This document shows positions 16,071-25,340 of a stretch of DNA of 64,000 nucleotides, piece by piece (position 1 is the stretch's first letter; each line of letters starts with the position of its first letter). The notes under the pieces are model-generated. The model was given only the letters and a program-made list of their open reading frames with translations, searched no databases and was not told where the DNA came from. The translations under genes were made by a program, and so were the position numbers. The stretch is from Streptomyces tagetis. Lineage in GTDB: Bacteria; Actinomycetota; Actinomycetes; Streptomycetales; Streptomycetaceae. Where the stretch lies: positions 806,001 through 870,000 of the forward strand of contig NZ_JAGPNL010000001.1 in the NCBI RefSeq assembly GCF_018069565.1, in the 5' to 3' direction.

Positions 16071-17219
16071 GTGGCTGACGCTGCTGTGAACGGGACCCGC
16101 ACGGTCCTCGTCGCCGCGGACAAGTTCAAGGGGTCGCTGACGGCCGTCGAGGTCGCCCGGCGGGTCACGGCCGGTCTGCGCCGCGTACGGCCGGACCTCG
16201 TGGTGGAGGCGCTGCCCGTCGCCGACGGCGGGGACGGCACCGTCGCCGCGGCGGTCGCGGCCGGGTTCGAACGCCGCGAGGTGCGGGTCGCCGGTCCGCT
16301 CGGGGACGAGGTGACGGCCGCGTTCGCGGTGCGCGGGGCGACCGCGGTGGTGGAGATGGCCGAGGCGAGCGGGCTCCAGCGGCTGCCGGAGGGCGTCCTC
16401 GCCCCGCTGACGGCCTCCACCCACGGCTCCGGCGAACTGCTGCGGGCCGCGCTGGACGCGGGCGCGCGCACGATCGTCTTCGGCGTCGGCGGCAGCGCGA
16501 CCACCGACGGCGGCGCGGGGATGCTCTCCGCGCTGGGCGCGCGGTTCCCGGACGCGGCGGGGGAGCCGGTGGCGCCGGGCGGCGGGGGCCTCGCCGCGCT
16601 CGCCTCGGCCGACCTGTCCGGGCTGGACCCGCGGCTGTCCTCCGTCGAGCTGGTGCTCGCCAGCGACGTCGACAATCCGCTGACCGGGCCGAAGGGCGCC
16701 GCCGCGGTCTACGGGCCGCAGAAGGGCGCCTCGCCCGAGGACGTGGAGCGGCTCGACGCGGCCCTCGCCCACTACGCCCGGGTGCTGGAGGCGGCGGTGG
16801 GCGCACGGGCCGCCGGGTACGCGGCCTCGCCGGGGGCCGGCGCGGCGGGCGGCATCGGGTACGGGGCGCTGCTGCTCGGGGCGCGGTTCCGGCCGGGCAT
16901 CGAGGTGATGCTCGACGTGCTGGGCTTCGCCCCGGCGCTGGAACGGGCGGACCTCGTGATCACGGGGGAGGGCTCGCTGGACGCGCAGACCCTGCACGGG
17001 AAGGCTCCCGCCGGGGTCGCGGCGGCGGCGCGGGCCGCGGGCAGGGAGGTCGTCGCGGTGTGCGGGCGGCTGGCGCTGACGCCGCGGGCGCTGGCGGAGG
17101 CGGGGATCGGGCGGGCGTACGCGCTCACCGACGTGGAGCCGGACGTGTCACGGTGCATCGCGGAGGCGGGGCCGATCCTGGAGCGGGTCGCCGAGCGGAT
17201 CGCCCGCGACCTGGGCTGA
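16071..17219 (+). CDS. glycerate 2-kinase (GlxK/GarK family)
   Basis: 382 residues, the usual family length. Phosphorylates D-glycerate, feeding glyoxylate/glycerate carbon into glycolysis. Diagnostic blocks: VLVAADKFKGSLTAVEVA at the start, PVADGGDGTV, STHGSGELLRAALDAGAR, FGVGGSATTDGGAGM, LASDVDNPLTGPKGAAAVYGPQKGA, GAGAAGGIGYG and ITGEGSLDAQTLHGKAP. GTG 16071 follows GGGGAGAG at a suitable distance. It converges with pssA, with a perfect shared hairpin between them. The link to the nearby ethylmalonyl-CoA genes, which release glyoxylate, is plausible but not shown. Confidence 0.93.
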   Translation: MADAAVNGTRTVLVAADKFKGSLTAVEVARRVTAGLRRVRPDLVVEALPVADGGDGTVAAAVAAGFERREVRVAGPLGDEVTAAFAVRGATAVVEMAEASGLQRLPEGVLAPLTASTHGSGELLRAALDAGARTIVFGVGGSATTDGGAGMLSALGARFPDAAGEPVAPGGGGLAALASADLSGLDPRLSSVELVLASDVDNPLTGPKGAAAVYGPQKGASPEDVERLDAALAHYARVLEAAVGARAAGYAASPGAGAAGGIGYGALLLGARFRPGIEVMLDVLGFAPALERADLVITGEGSLDAQTLHGKAPAGVAAAARAAGREVVAVCGRLALTPRALAEAGIGRAYALTDVEPDVSRCIAEAGPILERVAERIARDLG

Positions 17220-17320
17220 GCGACCGGCCTGTACCGAGCGCCGGTCCGGGCGGAGCAACCGGCCTGGACCGAGCCCCGGCCCGGACCGAGCGGGCGGCCC
17301 CCTCGTCCCGGGGAACGCGA

Positions 17321-17351
17321 AGGGCCCGGACCGACTGGCGGTCCGGGCCCT
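17321..17351. terminator. bidirectional hairpin between the glycerate kinase gene and pssA
   Basis: Perfect 12-bp stem AGGGCCCGGACC / GGTCCGGGCCCT, 7-base loop, 14 bases from the pssA stop and 102 bases past the kinase stop. It serves both converging genes. Confidence 0.8.
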
Positions 17352-17364
17352 CGTACGCCGAGGA

Positions 17365-18219
17365 CTACGGGAGCTGCGCGGCCCGCGCCTCACGGCGGTT
17401 GTCGCGGAAGTTGTTCACCCGGCGGGCCGTGGCGAACAGGGGGATCACCGCCCCCATGACCAGTTGCAGCGCGCACCCGGTCTGGAGGAGGAGCTGTCCG
17501 CTCGGCGCGTCGAAGGCCCATCCGGCCAGCAGGCCCATGGACAGCACGATCCAGGACAGCATCGCTATGGCGAGGCGGCCCCGGGGCTTCGGGTACTCGA
17601 CCCGGCTCACCATCAGCCAGGCCGTGCCGATGATGGCGAGCAGCGTCGCCACGAACGGCAGCTCCAGCAGCACGATCGAGACGACGGTCAGCGCGCCGAA
17701 GGGCGACGGCATCCCCTGGAAGGTGCCGTCCTTCACGGTGACGCAGGAGAACCGCGCGAGCCTCAGCACCACCGCCAGCAGCACCACGATCGCGCCCACC
17801 GCGGCCACCCGCTGGTGTGCGTCGTCCGCGACCATGCCGTAGACGAGGACGAAGTACGCCGGCGCCAGGCCGAAGCTGATCAGGTCGGAGAGGTTGTCCA
17901 GCTCGGCGCCCATGGGGGAGGAGCGCAGCTTGCGCGCCACCAGGCCGTCGAACAGGTCGAAGACCGCCGCGCACAGCATCAGGATCACGGCCGTGGCCGC
18001 GCTGTGCCGGGCCATGCCGGTCTCCTGGCTGCCCGTGAGGTGCGGGATCAGGATGCCGGTGGTGGTGAAGTACACCGCCATGAAGCCGCAGGTGGCGTTG
18101 CCGAGCGTGAGGGTGTCCGCTATCGAGAGGCGGAGGGAGAGGGGCATCTCCTCCTCGTCGTCCGCCTCGTCGGCGTCGGGCACCCAGCCCGTCTGGGTCT
18201 GGGGATCAATCACGGTCAA
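17365..18219 (-). CDS. pssA: CDP-diacylglycerol--serine O-phosphatidyltransferase
   Basis: 284 residues, integral membrane. Makes phosphatidylserine from CDP-diacylglycerol and serine. The CDP-alcohol phosphotransferase motif is complete: FDGLVARKLRSSPMGAELDN continuing LSD (D-G-x2-A-R-x8-9-G-x3-D-x3-D). Several hydrophobic helices surround it. The start is TTG 18219 (GGGGTGA seven bases upstream) or GTG 18213; either overlaps the end of psd (14 or 8 bases), so the two are translationally coupled. Psd decarboxylates the product to phosphatidylethanolamine. Confidence 0.93.
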   Translation of the reverse strand: MTVIDPQTQTGWVPDADEADDEEEMPLSLRLSIADTLTLGNATCGFMAVYFTTTGILIPHLTGSQETGMARHSAATAVILMLCAAVFDLFDGLVARKLRSSPMGAELDNLSDLISFGLAPAYFVLVYGMVADDAHQRVAAVGAIVVLLAVVLRLARFSCVTVKDGTFQGMPSPFGALTVVSIVLLELPFVATLLAIIGTAWLMVSRVEYPKPRGRLAIAMLSWIVLSMGLLAGWAFDAPSGQLLLQTGCALQLVMGAVIPLFATARRVNNFRDNRREARAAQLP

Positions 18220-18862
18220 TTCGAGTCACCCCAGCCACCGTCTTCTGACCCACCTCGACGTCGACCTCCACACCCTCGGGCAGGTAGAGGTCGACGCGCG
18301 AGCCGAAGCGGATCAGACCGATCCGGTCGCCCTGCTCGACCTTGGTGCCCTCGGGCACGTAGGGGACGATGCGGCGGGCGACCGCGCCGGCGATCTGGAT
18401 CATCTCGATGTCGCCGAGTTCGGTGTCGAAGTGCCACACGACCCGCTCGTTGTTCTCGCTCTCCTTGTTGAAAGCGGGAACGAAACCGCCCGGGACGTGC
18501 TCGACGGAGGTCACCGTGCCGGCCAGCGGCGCGCGGTTGACGTGGACGTTGAGCGGGCTCATGAAGATCGCGACGCGGGTGCGGCCGTCCTTCCACGGCA
18601 TGATGCTCTGCACCACACCGTCGGCGGGCGAGATGACGCGGCCCTGGGCGATCTCGCGCTCGGGGTCGCGGAAGAACCACAGCATCCCCGCCGCGAGCGC
18701 GGTGGCGGGGACGGCGACGGCCTTGGCGACACCCGAGCGGCGGGCGCGGACCAGGCTGAGGGCTGCGGTGGCGACGGTCGGCAGGAGCCACGGCGAGGCT
18801 CCGCGCGCGAGGCGTACGCCGGTGAGGCTGTCGCGGGGTGCAGAGGTTTGGCTGTGGGGCAT
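18206..18862 (-). CDS. psd: phosphatidylserine decarboxylase
   Basis: 218 residues from ATG 18862, preceded by GAAGG. This is the short archaeal/actinobacterial type. One N-terminal hydrophobic region precedes the catalytic blocks FFRDPER, ISPADGVVQSI, FMSPLNVHVNRAPLAG and GGFVPAFNKESENNER. The self-cleavage site is the Gly-Ser in IRFGSRVDLYLP, where Ser becomes the pyruvoyl group. First gene of the psd-pssA operon. A candidate promoter lies about 120-150 bases upstream. Confidence 0.95.
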   Translation of the reverse strand: MPHSQTSAPRDSLTGVRLARGASPWLLPTVATAALSLVRARRSGVAKAVAVPATALAAGMLWFFRDPEREIAQGRVISPADGVVQSIMPWKDGRTRVAIFMSPLNVHVNRAPLAGTVTSVEHVPGGFVPAFNKESENNERVVWHFDTELGDIEMIQIAGAVARRIVPYVPEGTKVEQGDRIGLIRFGSRVDLYLPEGVEVDVEVGQKTVAGVTRIDRD

Positions 18863-18980
18863 GGATGACCTTCGTAGCGGATGAGGCCGCGCTAGGACGG
18901 GGGACGGCGGCTTTCGGGCGATCGTAGCGGCTTCGCACCGCAACTGGGTAAGCCAGGAAGCCGAGTCGACGGCTGGACCA

Positions 18981-19009
18981 TGCCTACGGGGTGTGACCTT
19001 GTTCTCCAA
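18981..19009 (-). promoter_or_regulatory. candidate promoter of psd-pssA
   Basis: Read on the minus strand: TTGGAG (19009-19004), 17 bases, TAGGCA (18986-18981). The -35 sits in the loop of a longer inverted repeat. Leader length to ATG would be about 110 bases. Confidence 0.4.
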
Positions 19010-19022
19010 GAAAACACCCCGT
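18986..19022. terminator. inverted repeat after the methylsuccinyl-CoA dehydrogenase gene
   Basis: ACGGGGTGT / ACACCCCGT, perfect 9-bp arms, 19-base loop, beginning 11 bases after the stop of the upstream gene. It is either the terminator of the ethylmalonyl-CoA operon or an operator around the psd promoter, since the -35 is inside the loop. Confidence 0.45.
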
Positions 19023-19032
19023 ATCCGGACAT

Positions 19033-20238
19033 CTAACCCTGGAATCGATACTCTTCGAGCAGTCTCCGGCCGATGATCATTTTCTGGATCTCGGCGGTGC
19101 CCTCCCCGATCAGGAGCATCGGTGCTTCACGGTAGAGTCGCTCGATCTCGTACTCCTTCGAGAAGCCGTATCCGCCGTGGATTCGGAAGGCGTCCTCCAC
19201 GACCTCCTTGCAGTACTCGGACGCGAGGTACTTGGCCATCCCCGCTTCCAGGTCGTTTCGTTCGCCGGAGTCCTTTTTGCGTGCGGCATTCACCATCATC
19301 GCATGCGCCGCCTCGACCTTGGTGGCCATCTCGGCCAGCTTGAACTGGATGGCCTGGTGGTGGGCGATCTGGCGGCCGAAAGCATGGCGCTGCTGGGCGT
19401 ATCGGACACCGAGTTCGAAGGCACGCCGAGCGACGCCGCAGCCACGGGCCGCGACATTCACGCGTCCCACCTCCACGCCGTCCATCATTTGGTAAAAACC
19501 TCGTCCGGTGGTGCCGCCGAGGACCCGATCGGCCGGAATGCGCACTCCGTCCATGATCAGCTCGGTGGTGTCGACGCCCTTGTACCCCATCTTCTCGATC
19601 TTGCCGGGGATGGTCAGGCCGGGCCGCACCTCCCCGAAGCCGGGCTCCTTCTCGACCAGGAACGTCGTCATCGACTTGTGCGGCGCGGTGCCCTCGGGGT
19701 GACCCTCGTCACTGCGGACCAGGACCGCGACCAGCGAGGAGGTGCCGCCGTTGGTCAGCCACATCTTCTGCCCGGTCAGGACGTACTCGTCGCCGTCGCG
19801 GACCGCCTTGGAGGAGATCGCCGACACGTCCGAGCCGAGCGCCGGCTCCGACATCGAGAACGCCCCCCGGATCTCTCCGGCGGCCATCCTCGGCAGGAAG
19901 TGGTCCTTCTGCTCCGGGGTGCCGTGCTGCTTGAGCATGTACGCCACGATGAAGTGCGTGTTGATGATGCCGGACACCGACATCCAGCCCCGGGCGATCT
20001 CCTCCACGCACAGCGCGTAGGTCAGCAGCGACTCGCCCAGACCCCCGTACTCCTCGGGGATCATCAGCCCGAACAGGCCCAGCTCGGTCAGCCCGTCGAC
20101 GATGGCCTGCGGATACTCGTCACGGTGCTCCAGCTCGGTGGCGACCGGCAGGATCTCCTTGTCCACGAAGTCCCGGACGGTGGAGAGGATCTCCCGCTGG
20201 ACGTCCGTGAGGCCGTGGGTCTGGGCGAGACGGCTCAT
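19033..20238 (-). CDS. mcd: acyl-CoA dehydrogenase, probable methylsuccinyl-CoA dehydrogenase
   Basis: 401-residue FAD enzyme. Acyl-CoA dehydrogenase motifs: AFSMSEPALGSDVSAISSKA (FAD/substrate binding), KMWLTNGG, RHAFGRQIAHHQAIQFKLAEM, IHGGYGFSKEYEIERLYREA and the catalytic base in LIGEGTAEIQ. As the last gene of a ccr-ecm-lyase-hydratase row, it most likely oxidises (2S)-methylsuccinyl-CoA to mesaconyl-CoA. It starts directly after the upstream stop (no spare base). The last ~300 bases are visibly more AT-rich than the rest of the block. Confidence 0.85.
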   Translation of the reverse strand: MSRLAQTHGLTDVQREILSTVRDFVDKEILPVATELEHRDEYPQAIVDGLTELGLFGLMIPEEYGGLGESLLTYALCVEEIARGWMSVSGIINTHFIVAYMLKQHGTPEQKDHFLPRMAAGEIRGAFSMSEPALGSDVSAISSKAVRDGDEYVLTGQKMWLTNGGTSSLVAVLVRSDEGHPEGTAPHKSMTTFLVEKEPGFGEVRPGLTIPGKIEKMGYKGVDTTELIMDGVRIPADRVLGGTTGRGFYQMMDGVEVGRVNVAARGCGVARRAFELGVRYAQQRHAFGRQIAHHQAIQFKLAEMATKVEAAHAMMVNAARKKDSGERNDLEAGMAKYLASEYCKEVVEDAFRIHGGYGFSKEYEIERLYREAPMLLIGEGTAEIQKMIIGRRLLEEYRFQG

Positions 20239-20751
20239 CTACTTCTCCCGCGTCTTCGGCTCCGGGCGGCCGGGCTGCTCTCCGCCGCGCTCCTTGATGT
20301 ACGTCCGGGTCGGCACCATCACCTTGCGGCGGAAGACGCACACCAGCGTCCCGTCCTGCTTGTGCCCCCGGGTCTCCACGTGGACGATCCCGCGGTCGTC
20401 CTTCGACTTCGAGGGCCGCTTGTCCAGCACGGTCGTCTCGCCGTAGATCGTGTCCCCGTGGAAGGTCGGCGCCACGTGCCGCAGCGACTCGACCTCCAGG
20501 TTGGCGATCGCCTTGCCCGAGACGTCCGGCACGGACATGCCCAGCAGCAGCGAGTACACGTAGTTGCCGACGACGACGTTCTTCCCGAAGTCCGTCGTCT
20601 CCCCGGCGTAGTGCGCGTCCAGGTGCAGCGGGTGGTGGTTCATGGTCAGCAGGCAGAACAGGTGGTCGTCGTACTCCGTGACCGTCTTGCCCGGCCAGTG
20701 CTTGTACACCGCCCCGACCTCGAACTCCTCGTACGTACGTCCGAACTGCAT
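20239..20751 (-). CDS. mch: MaoC-family dehydratase, probable mesaconyl-CoA hydratase
   Basis: 170 residues, a single hot-dog (MaoC) domain. The hydratase signature is seen around LTMNHHPLHLDAHYAGETTDFG (conserved D-x4-H region, His and Asp residues present) and VVVGNYVYSLLLGMSVPD. In this pathway it hydrates mesaconyl-CoA to beta-methylmalyl-CoA. ATG 20751 begins 5 bases after the stop of the lyase gene, and its own stop abuts the next start. Function follows from operon position; by fold alone it could hydrate other enoyl-CoAs. Confidence 0.85.
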   Translation of the reverse strand: MQFGRTYEEFEVGAVYKHWPGKTVTEYDDHLFCLLTMNHHPLHLDAHYAGETTDFGKNVVVGNYVYSLLLGMSVPDVSGKAIANLEVESLRHVAPTFHGDTIYGETTVLDKRPSKSKDDRGIVHVETRGHKQDGTLVCVFRRKVMVPTRTYIKERGGEQPGRPEPKTREK

Positions 20752-20756
20752 GTCGC

Positions 20757-21767
20757 TCAGCCCTCCGGGATCTCGAACTCGCTGGTCCGGCGCATCCCCG
20801 CCGCACGCCCCTTGCCCGCGATGACCAGCGCCATCTTCCGGCTCGCCTCGTCGATCATCTCGTCGCCGAGCATCGCCGAGCCCTTCTTCCCGCCCGCCTC
20901 GGAGGTGCAGTAGTCGTAGGCGTCGAGGATCAGCTCGGCGTGGTCGTAGTCCTCCTGGGAGGGCGAGAAGACCTCGTTGGCCGCCTCCACCTGGCCCGGG
21001 TGCAGCACCCACTTGCCGTCGAAGCCCAGCGCCGCGGCGCGCGTGGCCACCTTCCGGAAACCGTCCACGTCGCGGATCTGCAGGTAGGGGCCGTCGATGG
21101 CCTGGAGGTCGTTGGCACGGGCGGCCATGAGGATCTTCATCAGGATGTAGTGGTAGGCGTCCGCCGGGTAGCCGGGCGGCTGCTCACCCACCACCAGCGA
21201 CTTCATGTTGATCGACGCCATGAAGTCGGCCGGCCCGAAGACGATCGTCTCGGTGCGCGGCGACGCCTGCGCGATCTCGTTGACGTTGTTGAGACCCCGC
21301 GCGTTCTCGATCTGGGCCTCGATGCCGATACGGCCCACCTCGAAGCCCATCGTCTTCTCGATCTGGGTCAGCAGCAGGTCCAGCGCCACGACCTGCTGCG
21401 CGTCCTGCACCTTCGGCAGCATGACGCAGTCCAGGTTCTGCCCGGCGCCCTCCACGACCGTGACGACGTCGCGGTAGGTCCATTCCGTGGTCCAGTCGTT
21501 GACCCGCACCACCCGGGTCTTGCCGCTCCAGTCGCCCTCGTTGAGGAACTTGACGATGGTGTGCCGGGCCTCCGGCTTCGCCAGCGGCGCGCACGCGTCC
21601 TCCAGGTCCAGGAACACCTGGTCCGCCGGGAGCCCCTGCGCCTTCTCCAGGAAGCGCGGGTTGCTCCCGGGGACCGCCAGACAGGAGCGGCGCGGACGCA
21701 GGCGGTCGACGGGGTGGGCGGTGCCGCCGGTGGGAAGGGCGGCGCCGGGAGAGGGGTGGGCGGTCAT
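20757..21767 (-). CDS. mcl1: HpcH/HpaI-family malyl-CoA/beta-methylmalyl-CoA lyase
   Basis: 336 residues, CitE-like TIM barrel. Blocks: RRSCLAVPGSNPRFLEKAQ, VFLDLEDACAPLAKPEAR (metal-binding region), RVNDWTTEW, VMLPKVQDAQQV, IGIEAQIENARGLNNVNEIA (Glu metal ligand) and FGPADFMASINM. GFDGKWVLHPGQVEAANEVFSP closes the site. It cleaves beta-methylmalyl-CoA to propionyl-CoA and glyoxylate, and (S)-malyl-CoA to acetyl-CoA and glyoxylate. It overlaps the ecm stop by four bases (ATGA). Confidence 0.88.
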   Translation of the reverse strand: MTAHPSPGAALPTGGTAHPVDRLRPRRSCLAVPGSNPRFLEKAQGLPADQVFLDLEDACAPLAKPEARHTIVKFLNEGDWSGKTRVVRVNDWTTEWTYRDVVTVVEGAGQNLDCVMLPKVQDAQQVVALDLLLTQIEKTMGFEVGRIGIEAQIENARGLNNVNEIAQASPRTETIVFGPADFMASINMKSLVVGEQPPGYPADAYHYILMKILMAARANDLQAIDGPYLQIRDVDGFRKVATRAAALGFDGKWVLHPGQVEAANEVFSPSQEDYDHAELILDAYDYCTSEAGGKKGSAMLGDEMIDEASRKMALVIAGKGRAAGMRRTSEFEIPEG

Positions 21768-23791
21768 GCGGGGACCTCCAGGGGGTCGAGCTTGTTCGCG
21801 GTGCGGATCTCGTCGACGATACGGCCGATGATCCCGGTGATGTCGAAGTCCTTCGGGGTGAAGACCGCGGCGACTCCCGCGGCCCTGAGCTGCTCGGCGT
21901 CGCCGTTCGGGATGATCCCGCCGGCGATCACCGGGATGTCGGCGGCGCCTGCCTCGCGCAGCCGTTCCAGCACGTCCGGCACGAGCTGGGCGTGCGAGCC
22001 GGAGAGGATGGACAGGCCCACCGCGTGCACGTCCTCGGCGAGGGCGGCGTCCACGATCTGCTCGGGGGTGAGCCGGATGCCCTGGTAGACCACCTCGAAC
22101 CCGGCGTCGCGGGCCCGTACGGCGATCTGCTCGGCGCCGTTGGAGTGCCCGTCCAGGCCCGGCTTGCCGACCAGGAAGCGCAGCTTGCCGACGCCGAGGT
22201 CACGGGCGGTCAGCTCCACCTTGTGGCGCACCCGGCCGAGCGCCGAGCCCCGCTCGGCGGGGACCGCGACCGGCGCCGAGGAGACGCCGGTGGGCGCCCG
22301 GAACTCGCCGAAGACCTCGCGCAGCGCCCCCGCCCACTCGCCGGTCGTGACCCCGGCGCGGGCGCAGTCGAGGGTGGCCTCCATCAGGTTCTCGGTGGTG
22401 CGGGCGGCCTCCTTCAGCCGCTCCAGGGCCTTGCAGGGGCGCGGGTGGTTGAAGGGCGGCTGGTAGCGGGTGTCCCGCCAGGTGCCGAGCGCGGCGACGA
22501 CCCGGGCCTCGACCGCCGGGTCGACGGTCTGGATCGCGGTGTCCAGGTCGGCGGTGAGCGGGTTCGGCTCGGTGCCCTCGAAGGCGTTGACCCCGACGAT
22601 CTTCTCCTCGCCGGACTCGATCCGGGCCCGGCGCTCGGCGTGCGAGGCGACGAGCCGGGACTTGAGGTAGCCGGACTCGACGGCGGCCATCGCGCCGCCC
22701 ATCTCCTCGATGCGGACCATCTCGGCGCCGGCCGCCTCGACCAGCTCGTCCACCTTGGCGCCGATCACCTTCGAGCCGTCGAAGAGGTCGCCGTACTCCA
22801 GCAGATCGCTCTCGTAGGCCAGCACCTGCTGGATGCGCAGCGACCACTGCTGGTCCCAGGGGCGGGGCAGGCCCAGCGCCTCGTTCCAGGCGGGGAGCTG
22901 CACGGCCCGCGCGCGGGCGTCCTTGGAGAGGGTGACGGCCAGCATCTCCAGCACGATCCGCTGGACGTTGTTCTCCGGCTGCGCCTCGGTCAGACCGAGG
23001 GAGTTGACCTGGACGCCGTAGCGGAAGCGGCGGTGCCTGGGGTCCTCGATGCCGTACCGCTCCCGGGTGACGCGGTCCCAGATGAGGCCGAAGGCGCGCA
23101 TCTTGCACATCTCCTCGACGAAGCGGACGCCCGCGTTCACGAAGAAGGAGATACGGCCGACCACCTCGCCCATGCGCTCCTCGGGCACCTGCCCGGAGTC
23201 GCGCACCGCGTCCAGTACCGCGACGGCGGTGGACATCGCGTACGCGATCTCCTGCACCGGCGTGGCACCCGCCTCCTGGAGGTGGTAGCTGCAGATGTTG
23301 ATCGGGTTCCACTTCGGCAGGTGGGACACCGTGTACGCGATCATGTCCGTGGTCAGCCGCAGCGACGGACCGGGCGGGAACACGTGGGTGCCCCGGGACA
23401 GGTACTCCTTGACGATGTCGTTCTGCGTGGTGCCCTGGAGCCTGGTGAGGTCCGCGCCCTGTTCCTCCGCGACGACCTGGTAGAGCGCGAGCAGCCACAT
23501 GGCGGTGGCGTTGATCGTCATGGAGGTGTTCATCTGCTCCAGGGGGATGTCCTGGAAGAGCCGGCGCATGTCGCCGAGGTGCGCGACGGGCACCCCGACC
23601 CGGCCGACCTCGCCGCGGGCGAGGACGTGGTCGGAGTCGTAGCCGGTCTGCGTCGGCAGGTCGAAGGCGACCGACAGGCCGGTCTGGCCCTTGGCCAGGT
23701 TGCGCCGGTACAGGGCGTTGGACGCCTCGGCCGTGGAGTGTCCGGCGTAGGTGCGCATGAGCCACGGCCGGTCCTTGTGACGCTCGCTCAT
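21764..23791 (-). CDS. ecm: ethylmalonyl-CoA mutase (MeaA type), coenzyme-B12 dependent
   Basis: 675 residues: a methylmalonyl-CoA-mutase-like barrel and a C-terminal cobalamin domain on one chain. Barrel landmarks: RTYAGHSTAEASNALYRRNLAKGQTGLSVAFDLPTQ, GEVGRVGVPVAHLGDM, SMTINATAMWLLALY and QEAGATPVQEIAYAM. The B12 motif DxHxxG is seen as GLDGHSNG, followed by SILSGSHAQL. The N-terminal RTYAGHS context and position after ccr favour ethylmalonyl-CoA rather than methylmalonyl-CoA or isobutyryl-CoA mutase. It makes methylsuccinyl-CoA. It lies 9 bases downstream of ccr. Confidence 0.92.
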   Translation of the reverse strand: MSERHKDRPWLMRTYAGHSTAEASNALYRRNLAKGQTGLSVAFDLPTQTGYDSDHVLARGEVGRVGVPVAHLGDMRRLFQDIPLEQMNTSMTINATAMWLLALYQVVAEEQGADLTRLQGTTQNDIVKEYLSRGTHVFPPGPSLRLTTDMIAYTVSHLPKWNPINICSYHLQEAGATPVQEIAYAMSTAVAVLDAVRDSGQVPEERMGEVVGRISFFVNAGVRFVEEMCKMRAFGLIWDRVTRERYGIEDPRHRRFRYGVQVNSLGLTEAQPENNVQRIVLEMLAVTLSKDARARAVQLPAWNEALGLPRPWDQQWSLRIQQVLAYESDLLEYGDLFDGSKVIGAKVDELVEAAGAEMVRIEEMGGAMAAVESGYLKSRLVASHAERRARIESGEEKIVGVNAFEGTEPNPLTADLDTAIQTVDPAVEARVVAALGTWRDTRYQPPFNHPRPCKALERLKEAARTTENLMEATLDCARAGVTTGEWAGALREVFGEFRAPTGVSSAPVAVPAERGSALGRVRHKVELTARDLGVGKLRFLVGKPGLDGHSNGAEQIAVRARDAGFEVVYQGIRLTPEQIVDAALAEDVHAVGLSILSGSHAQLVPDVLERLREAGAADIPVIAGGIIPNGDAEQLRAAGVAAVFTPKDFDITGIIGRIVDEIRTANKLDPLEVPA

Positions 23792-23800
23792 CCCGTGGCC

Positions 23801-25144
23801 TCAGACGTTCCGGAAGCGGTTGATGGCGTCGGCGTGGCGGGCGCGCAGTTCGTGGTCGCGGACGCCGAGCCCCTCCTCGGGGGCGAGGCAGAGCACGCCG
23901 ACCTTGCCCTGGTGCGCGTTGCGGTGCACGTCGTGGGCGGCCTGGCCGGTCTCCTCCAGGGAGTAGACCCGGGAGAGGGTCGGGTGGATCTTTCCCTTGG
24001 CGACCAGGCGGTTGGCCTCCCACGCCTCGCGGTAGTTGGCGAAGTGCGAGCCGACGATGCGCTTGAGCGACATCCACAGGTAGCGGTTGTCGTAGCTGTG
24101 GTCGTAGCCCGAGGTGGAGGCGCAGGTGACGATGGTGCCGCCCTTGCGGGTGACGTAGACGCTGGCGCCGAAGGTCTCGCGGCCGGGGTGCTCGAAGACG
24201 ATGTCGACGTCCTCGCCGCCGGTGAGTTCGCGGATGCGCTTGCCGAGGCGCTTCCACTCCCGGGGGTCCTGAGTGTGCTCGTCCTTCCAGAAGCGGTACT
24301 CCTCGGCGCTGCGGTCGATGATCAGCTCGGCGCCCATGCGCCGGCAGATCTCGGCCTTGCGCTCGCTGGAGACGACGCAGATCGGGGTGGCGCCGCCGGC
24401 CAGCGCGAACTGGGTGGCGTACGAGCCGAGTCCGCCGCTGGCGCCCCAGATCAGGACGTTGTCGCCCTGCTTCATCCGGGCGCCGTTGCGGGAGACGAGC
24501 TGCCGGTAGGCGGTGGAGTTGACCAGGCCGGGGGCGGCGGCCTCCTCCCAGCTCAGGTGGGTCGGCTTGGGCATGAGCTGGTTGGACTTGACGAGGGCGA
24601 TCTCGGCGAGGCCGCCGAAGTTGGTCTCGAAGCCCCAGATGCGCTGCTCGGGGTCGAGCATCGTGTCGTTGTGGCCGTCGCTGGACTCCAGCTCCACCGA
24701 GAGGCAGTGGGCGACCACCTCGTCGCCCGGCCGCCAGGCGTTGACCCCGGGGCCGGTGCGCAGGACGACGCCCGCCAGGTCGGAGCCGATGACGTGGTAG
24801 GGCAGGTCGTGCCGGCGGGTCAGGTCGCTGACGCGGCCGTAGCGCTCCAGGAAGCCGAAGGTCGACAGCGGCTCGAAGATCGAGGTCCAGACGGAGTTGT
24901 AGTTGACCGAGGAGGCCATCACGGCCACCAGGGCCTCGCCGGGGCCCAGTTCGGGCACCGGCACCTCGTCCAGGTGCAGTGACTTGCGGGGGTCCTTGTC
25001 GCGGGTGGCGAGCCCGGCGAACATCTCCGTCTCGTCCTTGTGCACGGTGATCGCGCGGTACGACTCGGGGAGCGGCAGCGCGGCGAAGTCGGCCGGTGTG
25101 GAGTCGGGCGACTGGATCGCGTCCAGGATGTCCTTCACGGTCAC
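23801..25144 (-). CDS. ccr: crotonyl-CoA carboxylase/reductase
   Basis: 447 residues from GTG 25144, chosen because GGAGG lies seven bases upstream and the length is the usual one. An upstream ATG at 25393 would add an unlikely Pro/His-rich extension through the promoter region. Medium-chain dehydrogenase fold: ALVAVMASSVNYNSVWTS, HVIGSDLAGVVLRTG, WGFETNFGGLAEIA, NADPH motif IWGASGGLGSYATQ, IDIVFEHPGRETFG-type segment and GTIVTCASTSGYDHSYDNRYLWM. It reductively carboxylates crotonyl-CoA to (2S)-ethylmalonyl-CoA, an extender unit and the committed step of the pathway. First gene of a five-gene operon. Confidence 0.95.
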   Translation of the reverse strand: MTVKDILDAIQSPDSTPADFAALPLPESYRAITVHKDETEMFAGLATRDKDPRKSLHLDEVPVPELGPGEALVAVMASSVNYNSVWTSIFEPLSTFGFLERYGRVSDLTRRHDLPYHVIGSDLAGVVLRTGPGVNAWRPGDEVVAHCLSVELESSDGHNDTMLDPEQRIWGFETNFGGLAEIALVKSNQLMPKPTHLSWEEAAAPGLVNSTAYRQLVSRNGARMKQGDNVLIWGASGGLGSYATQFALAGGATPICVVSSERKAEICRRMGAELIIDRSAEEYRFWKDEHTQDPREWKRLGKRIRELTGGEDVDIVFEHPGRETFGASVYVTRKGGTIVTCASTSGYDHSYDNRYLWMSLKRIVGSHFANYREAWEANRLVAKGKIHPTLSRVYSLEETGQAAHDVHRNAHQGKVGVLCLAPEEGLGVRDHELRARHADAINRFRNV

Positions 25145-25340
25145 GGTGTTGCCTCCGGCGGTGAGCGCCCTGAGGGAGGGGCGCTGAGAGGGGTGCGTCG
25201 GTGCGCTGAGGGTTGGGTGAGGGGCCGAGGGGGTGCGGCTGTGGTGCTGTTCGGCAGCGCTTGGTGGCGCGGGAGGGTGCCTGTGACGCAGGCGTCCGGA
25301 CAACGCGGGCGATCGCTCGCGGGGACAGCCGGACACCTTC

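Noticed and set aside
21992..24982. Nearly 1000-codon plus-strand frame opposite ecm and ccr
   Set aside because: Antisense shadow of two clearly identified enzymes; no domain and no ribosome site.
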